From positions 29,555-93,554 of the forward strand of contig FR891275.1 of NCBI GenBank assembly GCA_000433755.1: DNA of 64,000 nucleotides. Direction: 5' to 3'. This DNA is from Clostridium sp. CAG:465 (GTDB lineage Bacteria > Bacillota > Clostridia > TANB77 > CAG-465). A program made the position numbers and the translations under genes. Positions 33,546-43,629 of this stretch are shown here, one piece after another (the first letter of the stretch is position 1; every line of letters begins with the position of its first letter). The notes under the pieces were generated by a model. That model saw only the letters and a program-made list of their open reading frames with translations. It searched no databases and was not told the origin of the DNA.

Positions 33546-34224
33546 ATGCTGCTGCTGCCTGCTCTGCACTTTTTTTATTTTTTCCAACGCCCTCACCTAT
33601 CTTTTTGCCATTAAACACAACTTCTACATAAAAAGTTTTGTTATGTTCTGGTCCTTCTTCCTTCAGAAGTTTGTATTCAATTTTTACACTGCCATTTTTT
33701 TGTAAAATTTCTTGTAACTTAGTTTTGTAATCTGTGTTAAAGTCTTTTCCTTCTAATACTTCTTTTATTTGAGTACTTAATTTTTTAAGTACAAACTCTT
33801 TAGCCTTATCATATCCTCCATCTATATATATGCTTCCAAGAATTGCCTCAAAACAATCAGCAATTATTGCATCTTTTTTTGCAACTAAACTTTGTGTTTC
33901 ACATTTGCCTAAATATATATAATTTTGCAGTCCAATTTCTTTTAACGCTAAACTTAAAGATGTTTCACACACTATAGCAGCCCTTTTTTTTGTCATTTCA
34001 CCTTCGGAATAAACCTTTTTATCATTATATAACATATCTGATATTATATGTTCTAAAATTGCATCTCCCAAATATTCGATTCTCTCGTTATAATCATTAT
34101 TACTTGTAATTCCTTTTTCATAAGCATATGATTTATGTGTAAGCGCTAGTTTTAAAAGAGAAATATCGTTATATGTATACCCAATTAATTTTTCAACTTT
34201 TTTTAGTTTTTGTTCATCAGTCAC
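33526..34224 (-). CDS. rnc: Ribonuclease III
   Basis: A 232-residue RNase III. The signature ERIEYLGDAILE is at about 47-58, with the catalytic Asp/Glu pair completed by DCFEAILGSIYIDGG. A C-terminal double-stranded RNA binding domain (TKLQEILQKNG ... GKNKKSAEQAAAAYAI) ends the protein. It cuts double-stranded RNA, including rRNA precursors. The start is a GTG at 34224 with AAGGAAG 9 bases upstream; a GTG at 34233 is too close to that site. It begins a minus-strand run that continues into the radical SAM and Alg14/13 genes. Confidence 0.95.
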   Translation of the reverse strand: MTDEQKLKKVEKLIGYTYNDISLLKLALTHKSYAYEKGITSNNDYNERIEYLGDAILEHIISDMLYNDKKVYSEGEMTKKRAAIVCETSLSLALKEIGLQNYIYLGKCETQSLVAKKDAIIADCFEAILGSIYIDGGYDKAKEFVLKKLSTQIKEVLEGKDFNTDYKTKLQEILQKNGSVKIEYKLLKEEGPEHNKTFYVEVVFNGKKIGEGVGKNKKSAEQAAAAYAIKRI

Positions 34225-34256
34225 TTTAAACACTTCCTTATTATTAATTCACATAT

Positions 34257-34285
34257 ATTATACCTAAATAATATATTTTTTTCAA
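34257..34285 (-). promoter_or_regulatory. Promoter of rnc
   Basis: Minus strand -35 TTGAAA (34280-34285), 17-base spacer, -10 TATAAT (34257-34262). Confidence 0.82.
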
Positions 34286-34301
34286 GTAAAATGAGATTTT
34301 T

Positions 34302-34322
34302 ACTTTACATTTTATGTAAAGT
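34302..34322. promoter_or_regulatory. Operator-like palindrome ACTTTACAT-TTT-ATGTAAAGT
   Basis: A perfect 9+9 dyad with a three-base centre covers the -35 and part of the spacer of the plus-strand promoter at 34304-34332 and lies 17 bases from the -35 of rnc. Protein unknown; the location suggests control of the divergent 108-residue gene. Confidence 0.6.
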
Positions 34323-34332
34323 ATGATATAAT
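34304..34332 (+). promoter_or_regulatory. Promoter of the 108-residue membrane protein gene
   Basis: -35 TTTACA (34304-34309), 17-base spacer, -10 TATAAT (34327-34332). The leader is about 95 bases. Confidence 0.78.
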
Positions 34333-34435
34333 GATTATACATTAGTAATTGTAAAATTTATTTTAATAAAAAAATTATTATTCTAAATTCATTTAGAAGT
34401 ATATATACATATTAAAAAAGAAAGAAGGACTTACT

Positions 34436-34762
34436 ATGAATGAAAAAATCTTTTTTTTGATTGCTTTTACTGTTATTATTGAGGGACTTTTGATTTTAAC
34501 AATTAAGTTGGCAATAAAAACCAGCAAACGCACTAAAGAAAAAATCATAATTTCAACCAAATCTAACGGTACATATGAGATGAGAATCTCAAGCAAACAA
34601 AAAGAGGGAACATTTTTCATCTTCGAAAGAGAAGACGAGATTATAAGTTTTTTGCAAAATAGGTATCACTTAAACACCTGCATATCTTTCGATGGCGAGA
34701 AATTATCATTAGCCGACCTTAAGAAAAATTTATTAAAAAAGCAACAAAATCCTCAGACTTAA
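34436..34762 (+). CDS. Hypothetical single-span membrane protein, 108 residues
   Basis: An N-terminal membrane span (IFFLIAFTVIIEGLLILTIKLAI) followed by a basic stretch and a small cytosolic domain of about 70 residues (TYEMRISSKQKEGTFFIFERE, then EIISFLQNRYHLNTCISFDG). The codon usage (CGC, GGC, ACC) is slightly less AT-rich than in neighbouring genes. AGAAGGA precedes the ATG. The gene has its own promoter with a palindromic operator and its own terminator. I do not recognise the family. Confidence 0.7.
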   Translation: MNEKIFFLIAFTVIIEGLLILTIKLAIKTSKRTKEKIIISTKSNGTYEMRISSKQKEGTFFIFEREDEIISFLQNRYHLNTCISFDGEKLSLADLKKNLLKKQQNPQT

Positions 34763-34780
34763 TTGTCTGGGGATTTTATT
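34747..34780. terminator. Terminator between the 108-residue gene and acpP
   Basis: A 12-bp stem with one G-T pair (34747-34758 with 34765-34776, six-base loop), then TTATT. The two flanking genes converge on it. Confidence 0.8.
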
Positions 34781-34785
34781 ATACT

Positions 34786-35028
34786 CTATACATTTTCTTT
34801 TATATAATCAACTACATCTCCAACAGTAGAAATTTTCTCTGCTTCTACTTCTGGAATTTCCATATCAAACTCTTCTTCAAATGCCATTATAAGTTCAACA
34901 ACATCTAAAGAGTCCGCTCCTAAATCATCTATAAAAGTAGTTTCAGATGTAATTGTATCTAAATCATCAATTCCTAATTGTTCAGCTATAACATCTTTCA
35001 CTCTACTGAAGATTTCATTTTCGTCCAT
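34786..35028 (-). CDS. acpP: Acyl carrier protein
   Basis: An 80-residue, strongly acidic protein with the phosphopantetheine site [20 protein letters not shown]; the modified residue is S40. It carries growing acyl chains in fatty acid synthesis and is the target of AcpS (10.2 kb). GAGGAGG precedes the ATG. It stands alone, not in a fab cluster, with its own promoter, downstream of tuf. Confidence 0.97.
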   Translation of the reverse strand: MDENEIFSRVKDVIAEQLGIDDLDTITSETTFIDDLGADSLDVVELIMAFEEEFDMEIPEVEAEKISTVGDVVDYIKENV

Positions 35029-35061
35029 ATAAATTACCTCCTCAATAAATTTTACATCTCT

Positions 35062-35090
35062 ATTATCTAATATTTACGTAATATTGTCAA
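35062..35090 (-). promoter_or_regulatory. Promoter of acpP
   Basis: Minus strand -35 TTGACA (35085-35090), 17-base spacer, -10 GATAAT (35062-35067). Confidence 0.85.
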
Positions 35091-35188
35091 TAGTATTACA
35101 TATATTTTTTTATTTTTTATATATTTTACTTTTTCGACAAAATTTATTATATCTACTTTACTATATGAAAGAAAAGAAAAGTTGTTAA

Positions 35189-35214
35189 AAAAACAGAGCA
35201 TAAGCTCTGTTTTT
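35189..35214 (-). terminator. Terminator of tuf
   Basis: Stem AAAAACAGAGC/GCTCTGTTTTT (four-base loop) directly after the tuf stop, ending the str operon. Confidence 0.9.
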
Positions 35215-35216
35215 AA

Positions 35217-36419
35217 TTATTCTATTATGTTAGATACTGAACCAGATCCAACTGTTCTTCCACCTTCACGAATAGCGAATTTTAATCCTTTTTCAATTGC
35301 TATTGGAGTGATAAGTTTAGCTTTGATTGTTACATTATCACCAGGCATTACCATTTCTTTATCTTTTGGTAATTCGATTACACCTGTAACATCAGTTGTT
35401 CTGAAATAGAATTGTGGTCTATATCCTTGGAAGAATGGAGTATGTCTTCCACCTTCTTCTTTTGTTAGGATATATACTTCAGCTTCAAATTCAGTATGTG
35501 GATGTATAGAACCAGGTTTAGCGATAACTTGACCTCTTTGGATTTCATCTCTTTGAACACCTCTTAAAAGTAGTCCAGCGTTATCTCCACATTCAGCTTC
35601 ATCAAGTGATTTTCTGAACATTTCAATACCTGTTACAACTGTCTTTTTAGGAGTATCTACAAGACCAACGATTTCAACTTCTTCACCAAGTTTTAATACA
35701 CCTTTTTCGATTCTACCTGTAGCAACTGTTCCTCTACCAGTAATTGTAAATACATCCTCAACTGGCATTAGGAATGGTTTATCAGTATCTCTAGTTGGTT
35801 CAGGAATGTATTCGTCTATAGCATTTAGAAGTTCTTTAATACAAGCGTATTCTGGAGCCTCTGGATCTTTAGATTCACATTCTAGAACTTTAAGAGCAGA
35901 ACCTTTTATTATAGGAGTTGTATCTCCTGGGAAATCATATTTAGATAATAGATCTCTTATATCCATTTCAACTAATTCTAATAGTTCTGGATCGTCAACC
36001 ATATCACATTTGTTCATGAAAACAACTATATATGGAACACCAACTTGTCTTGCAAGTAGTATATGCTCTCTTGTTTGAGGCATAGGACCATCTGCAGCAG
36101 AAACAACTAGGATTGCACCATCCATTTGTGCAGCACCTGTGATCATGTTTTTAACATAGTCAGCATGTCCTGGACAGTCAACGTGTGCATAGTGTCTCTT
36201 ATCTGTTTCATATTCTACGTGTGATGTAGAAATAGTGATTCCTCTTGCTTTTTCTTCTGGTGCATTATCAATTTGGTTATAATCACTAAATTGAGCTTCA
36301 CCTTTTAAACTACAATATTTAGTTATTGCAGCTGTAAGAGTAGTTTTACCATGGTCAACGTGACCAATAGTACCAATATTAACGTGTGGTTTAGTTCTTT
36401 CAAACTTTGCTTTTGCCAT
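35217..36419 (-). CDS. tuf: Elongation factor Tu
   Basis: A 400-residue EF-Tu. G1 is GHVDHGKTT (about 19-27), G3 DCPGHADY, G4 NKCD, and switch I has RGITI. Domains 2 and 3 follow with the [13 protein letters not shown] and [19 protein letters not shown] strands. It delivers aminoacyl-tRNA to the ribosome. AAGGAGG precedes the ATG, and an extra promoter exists in the gap after fusA. It is the last gene of rpsL-rpsG-fusA-tuf. Confidence 0.98.
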   Translation of the reverse strand: MAKAKFERTKPHVNIGTIGHVDHGKTTLTAAITKYCSLKGEAQFSDYNQIDNAPEEKARGITISTSHVEYETDKRHYAHVDCPGHADYVKNMITGAAQMDGAILVVSAADGPMPQTREHILLARQVGVPYIVVFMNKCDMVDDPELLELVEMDIRDLLSKYDFPGDTTPIIKGSALKVLECESKDPEAPEYACIKELLNAIDEYIPEPTRDTDKPFLMPVEDVFTITGRGTVATGRIEKGVLKLGEEVEIVGLVDTPKKTVVTGIEMFRKSLDEAECGDNAGLLLRGVQRDEIQRGQVIAKPGSIHPHTEFEAEVYILTKEEGGRHTPFFQGYRPQFYFRTTDVTGVIELPKDKEMVMPGDNVTIKAKLITPIAIEKGLKFAIREGGRTVGSGSVSNIIE

Positions 36420-36475
36420 TTTAAAATTCCTCCTTAATTACTACTTTTAATGCATATAGCATTAACTTTGGTAAT

Positions 36476-36504
36476 ATTTTACTACATTTTAAATTAATTT
36501 GCAA
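36476..36504 (-). promoter_or_regulatory. Internal promoter of tuf
   Basis: Minus strand -35 TTGCAA (36499-36504), 17-base spacer, -10 TAAAAT (36476-36481), in the 126-base fusA-tuf gap. A small hairpin (TTAATGC/GCATTAA) lies in the leader. Confidence 0.65.
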
Positions 36505-36545
36505 TACATTTATTCGTTTTTTATGTTTTTTTTAATTTTTAGACA

Positions 36546-38630
36546 TTAATTGTCTTTTTTTGTTCTTTGTGCAACAATTGTTTCAAGAACAGATTTTGGA
36601 ACTTCTTCATAATGAGATGGTTCCATAGAGTAAACTCCTCTACCTTGTGTTCTAGATCTTAAATCTGTAGCATATCCAAACATTTCAGATAGTGGAATAA
36701 ATGAGTGAATAGTTGTAGTTCCTTGAACTGTATCCATTCCTTCCATTCTACCACGTCTAGAGTTAACATCTCCGATAACATCTCCCATGTATTCTTCTGG
36801 AACAATGATATCAACTTTCATTATTGGTTCTAATAATACTGCTCCACCTTGACGGCAAGCTTCTTTTAGAGCCATAGATCCAGCAATATGGAAAGCTGCT
36901 TCAGATGAGTCAACGTCATGATATGAACCATCAACAAGTGCAACTTTAATATCTACAACAGGATATCCTGCTAAAATACCAGCTTTCATTGCATCTTGAA
37001 CACCTTCGTCTGTTGGTTTAACATATTCCTTAGGAACAACACCACCAACAATTTTAGATGTAAATTCATAACCTTTTCCTGGTTCATTTGGTTCAACTTC
37101 TAACCAAACATCACCATATTGTCCTCTACCACCAGATTGTCTTATAAATTTACCTTGAACCTTAACAGGTTTTCTGATAGTTTCTTTATATGCAACTTGT
37201 GGTTTACCAACATTAGCTTCTACTTTAAATTCTCTTTTCATTCTATCAACTATGATATCAAGATGTAATTCACCCATACCAGCGATGATAGTTTGACCAG
37301 TTTCTTGATCAGTATATGCTTTAAATGATGGATCTTCCTCAGCTAGTTTTTGTAAAGCTAAGTCCATTTTATCTTGGTCAGCTTTAGTTTTTGGTTCAAT
37401 TGCAACATCTATAACAGGTTCTGGGAACTCAATAGATTCAAGTATTATTGGAGCGTTTTCATCACATAAAGTATCTCCAGTAGATACATCTTTTAGTCCA
37501 ACCGCACAAGCTATGTCTCCGGCATATACCTTTGTTATATCTTGTCTGTTATTAGCATGCATTTGAATAAGTCTTCCTATTCTTTCCTTTTTGCCTTTAT
37601 TAGCATTTAATACATAAGAACCACTTTCTAATGTTCCTGAATAAACTCTAAAGAAAGTTAATTTTCCAACATATGGATCAGTCATTATTTTGAAAGCAAG
37701 TGCTGCAAATGGTTGATCGTCTGCTGAAATTCTTTCTTCTTCAGTTCCATCTTCTAGTACACCTTTTATATGAGGTATATCAGTTGGAGCTGGCATATAA
37801 TCAACAATGTTATCAAGTAATTCTTGAACACATTTGTTTTTATATGAACTTCCGCAAGTTACTGGAACTATTGTATTAGCTATTGTTCCTTTTCTAAGAC
37901 CTTTTTTGATTTCTTCTTCAGTAAGTTCTTCACCCATTAAATATTTTTCCATTAATGCGTCATCTTGTTCTGCAACAGCTTCTACAAGTTTTGTTCTATA
38001 TTCTTCAGCTAATTCTTTTAAATCATCTGGAATTGGTTCACGTCTAACATCTTTTCCAAGATCGTCATAGTGAATACAAGCATCCATTTTAACTAAATCA
38101 ACTAGTCCTTTAAAAGTATCTTCTTTACCAATTGGTATAGCAATTGGTACTGCATTAGCTTGTAATCTTTCTTTTAATTGTTTTACACAGTTAAAGAAAT
38201 CAGCTCCTGTAATATCCATTTTATTTACATATACCATTCTTGGAACGTTATATTTGTTTGCTTGTCTCCAAACAGTTTCAGATTGTGGTTGAACTCCACC
38301 TTTTGCACAAAGTACAGTAACTGAACCATCTAGGACTCTAAGAGATCTTTCAACTTCTATTGTAAAGTCAACGTGTCCTGGTGTATCAATAATGTTAATT
38401 CTGTTATTATTCCAGTAACATGTTGTAGCAGCAGAAGTTATTGTTATACCTCTTTCTTGTTCTTGAGCCATCCAGTCCATTGTAGCTCCACCATCATGAA
38501 CTTCACCTATTTTATGAGTTTTACCTGTATAAAATAGAATTCTTTCAGTAGTAGTAGTTTTACCAGCATCAATGTGTGCCATGATACCGATATTTCTTGT
38601 CCTCTCAAGAGGATATTCTCTACCTGCCAT
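36546..38630 (-). CDS. fusA: Elongation factor G
   Basis: A 694-residue EF-G with G1 [20 protein letters not shown]3 DTPGHVDF, G4 NKMD, then domains II-V ([12 protein letters not shown] in domain [15 protein letters not shown] in domain V). It is the translocase of translation. It begins [17 protein letters not shown] behind AAGGAGGAAGAATAA. It lies between rpsG and tuf as expected for the str operon. Confidence 0.98.
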   Translation of the reverse strand: MAGREYPLERTRNIGIMAHIDAGKTTTTERILFYTGKTHKIGEVHDGGATMDWMAQEQERGITITSAATTCYWNNNRINIIDTPGHVDFTIEVERSLRVLDGSVTVLCAKGGVQPQSETVWRQANKYNVPRMVYVNKMDITGADFFNCVKQLKERLQANAVPIAIPIGKEDTFKGLVDLVKMDACIHYDDLGKDVRREPIPDDLKELAEEYRTKLVEAVAEQDDALMEKYLMGEELTEEEIKKGLRKGTIANTIVPVTCGSSYKNKCVQELLDNIVDYMPAPTDIPHIKGVLEDGTEEERISADDQPFAALAFKIMTDPYVGKLTFFRVYSGTLESGSYVLNANKGKKERIGRLIQMHANNRQDITKVYAGDIACAVGLKDVSTGDTLCDENAPIILESIEFPEPVIDVAIEPKTKADQDKMDLALQKLAEEDPSFKAYTDQETGQTIIAGMGELHLDIIVDRMKREFKVEANVGKPQVAYKETIRKPVKVQGKFIRQSGGRGQYGDVWLEVEPNEPGKGYEFTSKIVGGVVPKEYVKPTDEGVQDAMKAGILAGYPVVDIKVALVDGSYHDVDSSEAAFHIAGSMALKEACRQGGAVLLEPIMKVDIIVPEEYMGDVIGDVNSRRGRMEGMDTVQGTTTIHSFIPLSEMFGYATDLRSRTQGRGVYSMEPSHYEEVPKSVLETIVAQRTKKDN

Positions 38631-38657
38631 TTATTCTTCCTCCTTTTTATCTTAGGA

Positions 38658-39167
<510 letters not shown>

Positions 39168-39247
39168 TCAAAAAGGTACTCAAAAACTTTAATTTCTGTA
39201 AGGGGCTAGAGTTTAATTTATTTTAAACTTAAGCACCTACTCTTATT

Positions 39248-39664
39248 TTATTTTTTCTTTGCTCTTTTTGCACCATATTTTGATTTTGCTTGTACTCTGT
39301 CTGCAACACCTGCAGTATCAAGTACACCTCTTACAATGTGGTAACGTACACCTGGTAGGTCTTTTACTCTTCCACCTCTAATTAAAACAACACTGTGTTC
39401 TTGTAGGTTATGACCAATTCCTGGAATATATGCTGTTACTTCCATTGTATTAGAAAGTCTAACTCTGGCTACTTTACGTAAAGCTGAGTTTGGCTTTTTA
39501 GGAGTTTGTGTTTTTACAACTGTACAAACACCTCTTTTTTGTGGAGAAGATTGATTAGTAGCAGATTTTGTACGAGAATTGTATCCTCTTTGTAATGCTG
39601 GTGATTTTGATTTTGTTACTTTATCTTGTCTTCCCTTTCTTACTAATTGGCTAAATGTAGGCAC
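39248..39664 (-). CDS. rpsL: 30S ribosomal protein S12
   Basis: A 138-residue S12, first gene of the str operon. The decoding loops are intact: [11 protein letters not shown] (streptomycin position, wild-type Lys) and [15 protein letters not shown] (second Lys site). The start is a GTG at 39664, GAAGGTGA upstream. The region upstream of rpsL is not rpoC as in most Firmicutes but an accessory stretch. Confidence 0.97.
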   Translation of the reverse strand: MPTFSQLVRKGRQDKVTKSKSPALQRGYNSRTKSATNQSSPQKRGVCTVVKTQTPKKPNSALRKVARVRLSNTMEVTAYIPGIGHNLQEHSVVLIRGGRVKDLPGVRYHIVRGVLDTAGVADRVQAKSKYGAKRAKKK

Positions 39665-39713
39665 TCTAAGTTCACCTTCCTTTCCTTTTTACTTGCATTA
39701 CACAAGTAGTTTA

Positions 39714-39742
39714 ATTATACTCTAAAATACATAAAAAGTCAA
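39714..39742 (-). promoter_or_regulatory. Promoter of the rpsL-rpsG-fusA-tuf operon
   Basis: Minus strand -35 TTGACT (39737-39742), 17-base spacer, -10 TATAAT (39714-39719). Confidence 0.87.
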
Positions 39743-39921
39743 TAAAAAATAGGAAATTTATAAATTAATATAACATAACATTTACATTTGGTTCCTTTAT
39801 AACAATACCGCACTCACTCAATACTTTATATGTGGTGTTTTTTAAAAAAATAAAGGTAAAAGTTATATTTAAAGATGTTTATATACAATAATTTTTAATG
39901 TATAATTTTATTGGTGGTAAT

Positions 39922-40254
39922 ATGAAAAGAATAGAAGAGCAAAATGTTATAATAGGAAAAAAACTAAAAGAATACAGAGAAAATAGAGGATACACGCAAG
40001 AAGAAGTTGCAAAAGAAATAGAGGTAAATCCAAAACATTATGGAAGAATAGAAAGAGGAGAGAATTCTTGCACAGTTTCAAACCTTATAACTCTATGTAA
40101 TTTACTTGGTATCAGTACAGAAGATATTATGGGGTCTCTTACGTACACAAAACCCGATAACGGAATAAGTAATGATTTTCAAAAATTAACCATTGAAGAT
40201 AAATTATCTGTATCAAATTATATAGAATTTTTAATTTCAAGGTATAAAAATTAA
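39922..40254 (+). CDS. XRE-family transcriptional regulator
   Basis: A 110-residue protein: an N-terminal HTH (IIGKKLKEYRENRGYTQEEVAKEIEVNPKHYGRIERGENS, about 7-65) and a short tail (TIEDKLSVSNYIEFLISRYK). The start ATG at 39922 has GGTGGTAAT in front; TATAAT (39901-39906) may be its -10, the -35 is weak. It stands directly upstream of the broken membrane protein gene (30 bases), pointing to a regulator with its target, in the accessory stretch between rpsL and rpoC. Confidence 0.88.
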   Translation: MKRIEEQNVIIGKKLKEYRENRGYTQEEVAKEIEVNPKHYGRIERGENSCTVSNLITLCNLLGISTEDIMGSLTYTKPDNGISNDFQKLTIEDKLSVSNYIEFLISRYKN

Positions 40255-40284
40255 AATTTCTATTATTGTGGAGGCTTATATTTA

Positions 40285-41100
40285 ATGTTAATAGATGTAA
40301 ACCAAACTATATCAGAGAAAAAAAACGAATTTGAAATATTGTATGAAAATAAGAGCATATATACTGCAACTCTACCTTTTATAAACATAATCGGAAGTTT
40401 TAATTTAGAAAATCTTAGAAAAATAAAAGTATATGATAAAAACAGTAATTTAAAATATAAAACAGAGTATAATTATGTTGATAATCAACTAGAAGAATTT
40501 ATTCCATTTAAATATTTAATAACCAATTCTCAAAAATTTTATCAACTAAAGTTCATTAATCAAAATAATAATGAAAATGATGTGTCAATTTTTTGAAATG
40601 AAGGAAGTTTGGAATGGTTATTATGTAATTAAATACAAAGATGTATTTATAATTGTTTTTCAATTGAAGATGGATACATTAGACATATATGTATATATAA
40701 AGATGAAATTCAAATAGCTAAATTATTAAAGCCTAATGTAGTAATAGACGGGAAGGACGAATATAGAATTTATTTAATGGATGAATATAATTATTTAAGT
40801 GATTCTTTATCGCTATTTGAATTATATTTAGATAGAACCGAATATAATTCAAGTTATTTAAAAATTAATAGTAAGATTGTGAGTAAAGAAATCTCATATT
40901 CAAAAGTGAATAAATATTATAATCCAAATTGGGTAAAAAACAATATCAATGCAGAAGATTACTTTAATAAAATAAATCAAGAAGTCAACAAAACAAAAAA
41001 TGAAATCATGAAAAGGTTTAAAACGCTAATGATAATGATGGGACTTGGATTTGGAATATGTATAATCATTACCATTTTATTGTTAATTATATTATTATAA
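40285..41100 (+). pseudogene. Membrane protein gene broken by two compensating homopolymer indels
   Basis: The first part (103 codons from ATG 40285, behind GGAGG) ends at TGA in a run of six T (40589-40594). Removing one T lets the frame run on through an EMKEVWNGYYVIKYKDVFIIVF stretch, which uses the frame starting at ATG 40598. That frame fails again after a run of five T (40656-40660); adding one T leads into SIEDGYIRHICIYKDEIQIAK and the third part, which ends with a membrane span (MMGLGFGICIIITILLLIILL). The repaired product is 271 residues, net length change zero. Unknown family; probably a tail-anchored membrane protein controlled by the XRE gene upstream. Confidence 0.75.
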
Positions 41101-41116
41101 ATATGATATTTAGAAA

Positions 41117-41149
41117 AAATCAACTTATTGCAAACCAATAAGTTGATTT
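41117..41149. terminator. Bidirectional terminator
   Basis: Stem AAATCAACTTATTG/CAATAAGTTGATTT with a five-base loop, flanked by A6 and T7, between the broken gene and the VWA gene. Confidence 0.88.
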
Positions 41150-41154
41150 TTTTG

Positions 41155-43620
41155 TTATAAATTAACGTCTATATTAGGAATACTTACTGAAAGACTTACC
41201 TTCTTATCTCTGTATGAACACTTATATTGATAACTATTTTTATTGTTACCATCTAAGTTGTTATATAGCTTTGTTCTTTTAACATCAATATACTGTTGAT
41301 TTCCTCCATAATTACTATCATATACTTCAAATTTAATATGATTATCATCGTTTATATCTATTAAAATTTTCTGTAAACATACTGTGTAATTATCATTTAA
41401 AACAATTAATGGTACTTCGCCTTTATTCATAATATCTACAATATAATTAAAGGCTTTATCAGGTTCGCTTTCAAGTGACAATCTTTCATCTCTATTTTTT
41501 AAGATGTCAAGCCTATAAATAGCATTTACAAACTCTTTATCTTCATCTTCAAGAGTACTTTTATCTTTTTCATTTTCATTATCTGAAAAATCATTATTTA
41601 AAATATAATTTTCATATTTTTTAAACCCTGAATTAGAATCTGAATAATCTAAATAGTAATATGAGAATCCATAATCATTCAAGTCTTTTTTATAATCTTT
41701 AGATATTTCAAGTACTCCATTATTTACAGATGTAGACATGAAATCTTTTGGAACACTTTTCATGAAAGATAAATTTTCTAAGTCATACTCATAAAGTAAA
41801 GAATATTTTGTATCCTTATCTACTTCGATTTCATAACCTGAAGCTTTTTCAGTTTCTCCAGTTTCTCTATTTTTTACAGATATACTACTCATTTTTGAAG
41901 GTAGTTTATTTTCAAAGTATAATTTTGAAAATAATGACATTCCATAAGTAGCTCCATAATTATTAGTCGTAGTTGAAAAGTTTTCTATAGGCATTCCATT
42001 CTTTTTAGACAAGAATTCATTATTTTTATATATTATACAATCATCATTTGAATCTTTATCAAAATCTACAAATCCATAGTTTATATCTGATGCTATAAGT
42101 TCAAACACATCTTCAAGGACTTCTGAACTTGATGCGTAATAATATTTTCCTCCTGTTTGGTTAGATATTTTTTCTAAAACCTCTGTATCAAGCTCATCTC
42201 CAAGTCCAATTGTAAACACCTTAACTCCTTTTAATTTAGCATCTGCTATAGCTCTTTCTGTTTTTTTCTCATCATATCCTGATACTCCAGTAGTATCTTT
42301 ACCATCTGTAAGCAGAATAATATATTTTCTTGTATCATTATTTGTTGTATTAAATTGTTTTAGTCCTCCTTCAAGTGCATTTCCGATATACGTTCCTGTA
42401 AACTTTTCTGTTAATGTTTTTATACTATTTATTTTTTCTTTAACTTTTTCTTTATCATTTGTTAATGGACAAAGTTCTTCATACTCATATGTAAATTTGC
42501 CAGCTCCAAATTTATAATTACCTTTTAATTTATCAATTATTCTATTTGATAAATCTACTCTTTTAAACTGAGTATCATTTTCTTCACTTCCATCAACCAT
42601 TTCTTGAGGGTACATTGAACCAGAATTATCTATAACAAACATTAACTCCGTTGAAACATTTTCTTTCATTTTTGAAGAGTCTGCTATAAAATACTTTCCT
42701 GAATCAGTTATACTCGCTGTTACTTTACTATTTGCAGTATCAACTTTAGAATTTTGTTTTACAAATTTATTAGAATCTATATCAAGTTTATATATTGATA
42801 ACGAATTTTCATCTAAACCTTTGCTAGATACTATACTTTTATCATAATTAATTAATAGATTAGCTGTATTTATTGTACCATAAGTTTTTACACTATAGAC
42901 TTTAGAAACTACAGCATCAACTTCATTTATAGTTTTTAAATCATACATATCAACTGTAGTATTAGTTATATTATCTGTTCCATTAATTTGAACTTCAGCC
43001 CCTATTTTTTCCAATTTTAAATCATAGTTTAGATTTCTTTCATCATCTTGAATTCCATCACTTTTACTTTCTTTCTCACTTGGATTTAATCCTAATACCG
43101 TCTCAGTTCCATCATTTACAATATCGCCATCTGTATCTAAGCTATTGGCATCTGTATTTGTTTTTTCATTTTCATAAGTATCACTTAATCCATCTTCATC
43201 AGTATCAATATATTTAATATTTTCGTTACTTTGTAATGTAAGATCTCCTAATTTATTAGTTAAAACTGTAACATTTTTAGCTTTTACTTTATTTCCCGCT
43301 GTAACTTTAATTGTGTATGTTCCCTCTTCTTTTGGAAGCTCCCAAATAACTTCACTTCCCTTTGTTGTATTTAATGATCCTGCTGACACTTGCCAATTAA
43401 GTTCAAATTTGTCTTCAGATTTATTTTTAGCTTGTGCCCCAATTTTTATTTCATTAGACATTGTTGCAATTATTCCTGAATCATCACCCGTGAATGATAT
43501 TTTTATAGGGTTATATACTGCTGAAAAAATAACAAGTCCAATAATTAAAGCTGCTATACAACCAACAATAATTAAAATTATTTTTTTATAATCATCCCAT
43601 ATTTCTTGTATTATTTCCAT
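41155..43620 (-). CDS. VWA-domain surface protein with calcium-type repeats
   Basis: An 821-residue protein: N-terminal membrane span (IILIIVGCIAALIIGLVIFSAVY), an Ig-like strand region (about 30-120), thrombospondin-type calcium repeats (TDEDGLSDTYENEKTNTDANSLDTDGD, about 145-175), then a VWA domain with a full MIDAS (DNSGS, T in GTYIGNAL, LLTDGKD), about 330-510. The rest has no recognised fold. The protein should be anchored outside the cell and bind a ligand. AAGGAGG precedes the ATG; it is 9 bases downstream of the transglutaminase-like gene. Confidence 0.86.
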   Translation of the reverse strand: MEIIQEIWDDYKKIILIIVGCIAALIIGLVIFSAVYNPIKISFTGDDSGIIATMSNEIKIGAQAKNKSEDKFELNWQVSAGSLNTTKGSEVIWELPKEEGTYTIKVTAGNKVKAKNVTVLTNKLGDLTLQSNENIKYIDTDEDGLSDTYENEKTNTDANSLDTDGDIVNDGTETVLGLNPSEKESKSDGIQDDERNLNYDLKLEKIGAEVQINGTDNITNTTVDMYDLKTINEVDAVVSKVYSVKTYGTINTANLLINYDKSIVSSKGLDENSLSIYKLDIDSNKFVKQNSKVDTANSKVTASITDSGKYFIADSSKMKENVSTELMFVIDNSGSMYPQEMVDGSEENDTQFKRVDLSNRIIDKLKGNYKFGAGKFTYEYEELCPLTNDKEKVKEKINSIKTLTEKFTGTYIGNALEGGLKQFNTTNNDTRKYIILLTDGKDTTGVSGYDEKKTERAIADAKLKGVKVFTIGLGDELDTEVLEKISNQTGGKYYYASSSEVLEDVFELIASDINYGFVDFDKDSNDDCIIYKNNEFLSKKNGMPIENFSTTTNNYGATYGMSLFSKLYFENKLPSKMSSISVKNRETGETEKASGYEIEVDKDTKYSLLYEYDLENLSFMKSVPKDFMSTSVNNGVLEISKDYKKDLNDYGFSYYYLDYSDSNSGFKKYENYILNNDFSDNENEKDKSTLEDEDKEFVNAIYRLDILKNRDERLSLESEPDKAFNYIVDIMNKGEVPLIVLNDNYTVCLQKILIDINDDNHIKFEVYDSNYGGNQQYIDVKRTKLYNNLDGNNKNSYQYKCSYRDKKVSLSVSIPNIDVNL

Positions 43621-43629
43621 AATTTCCTC

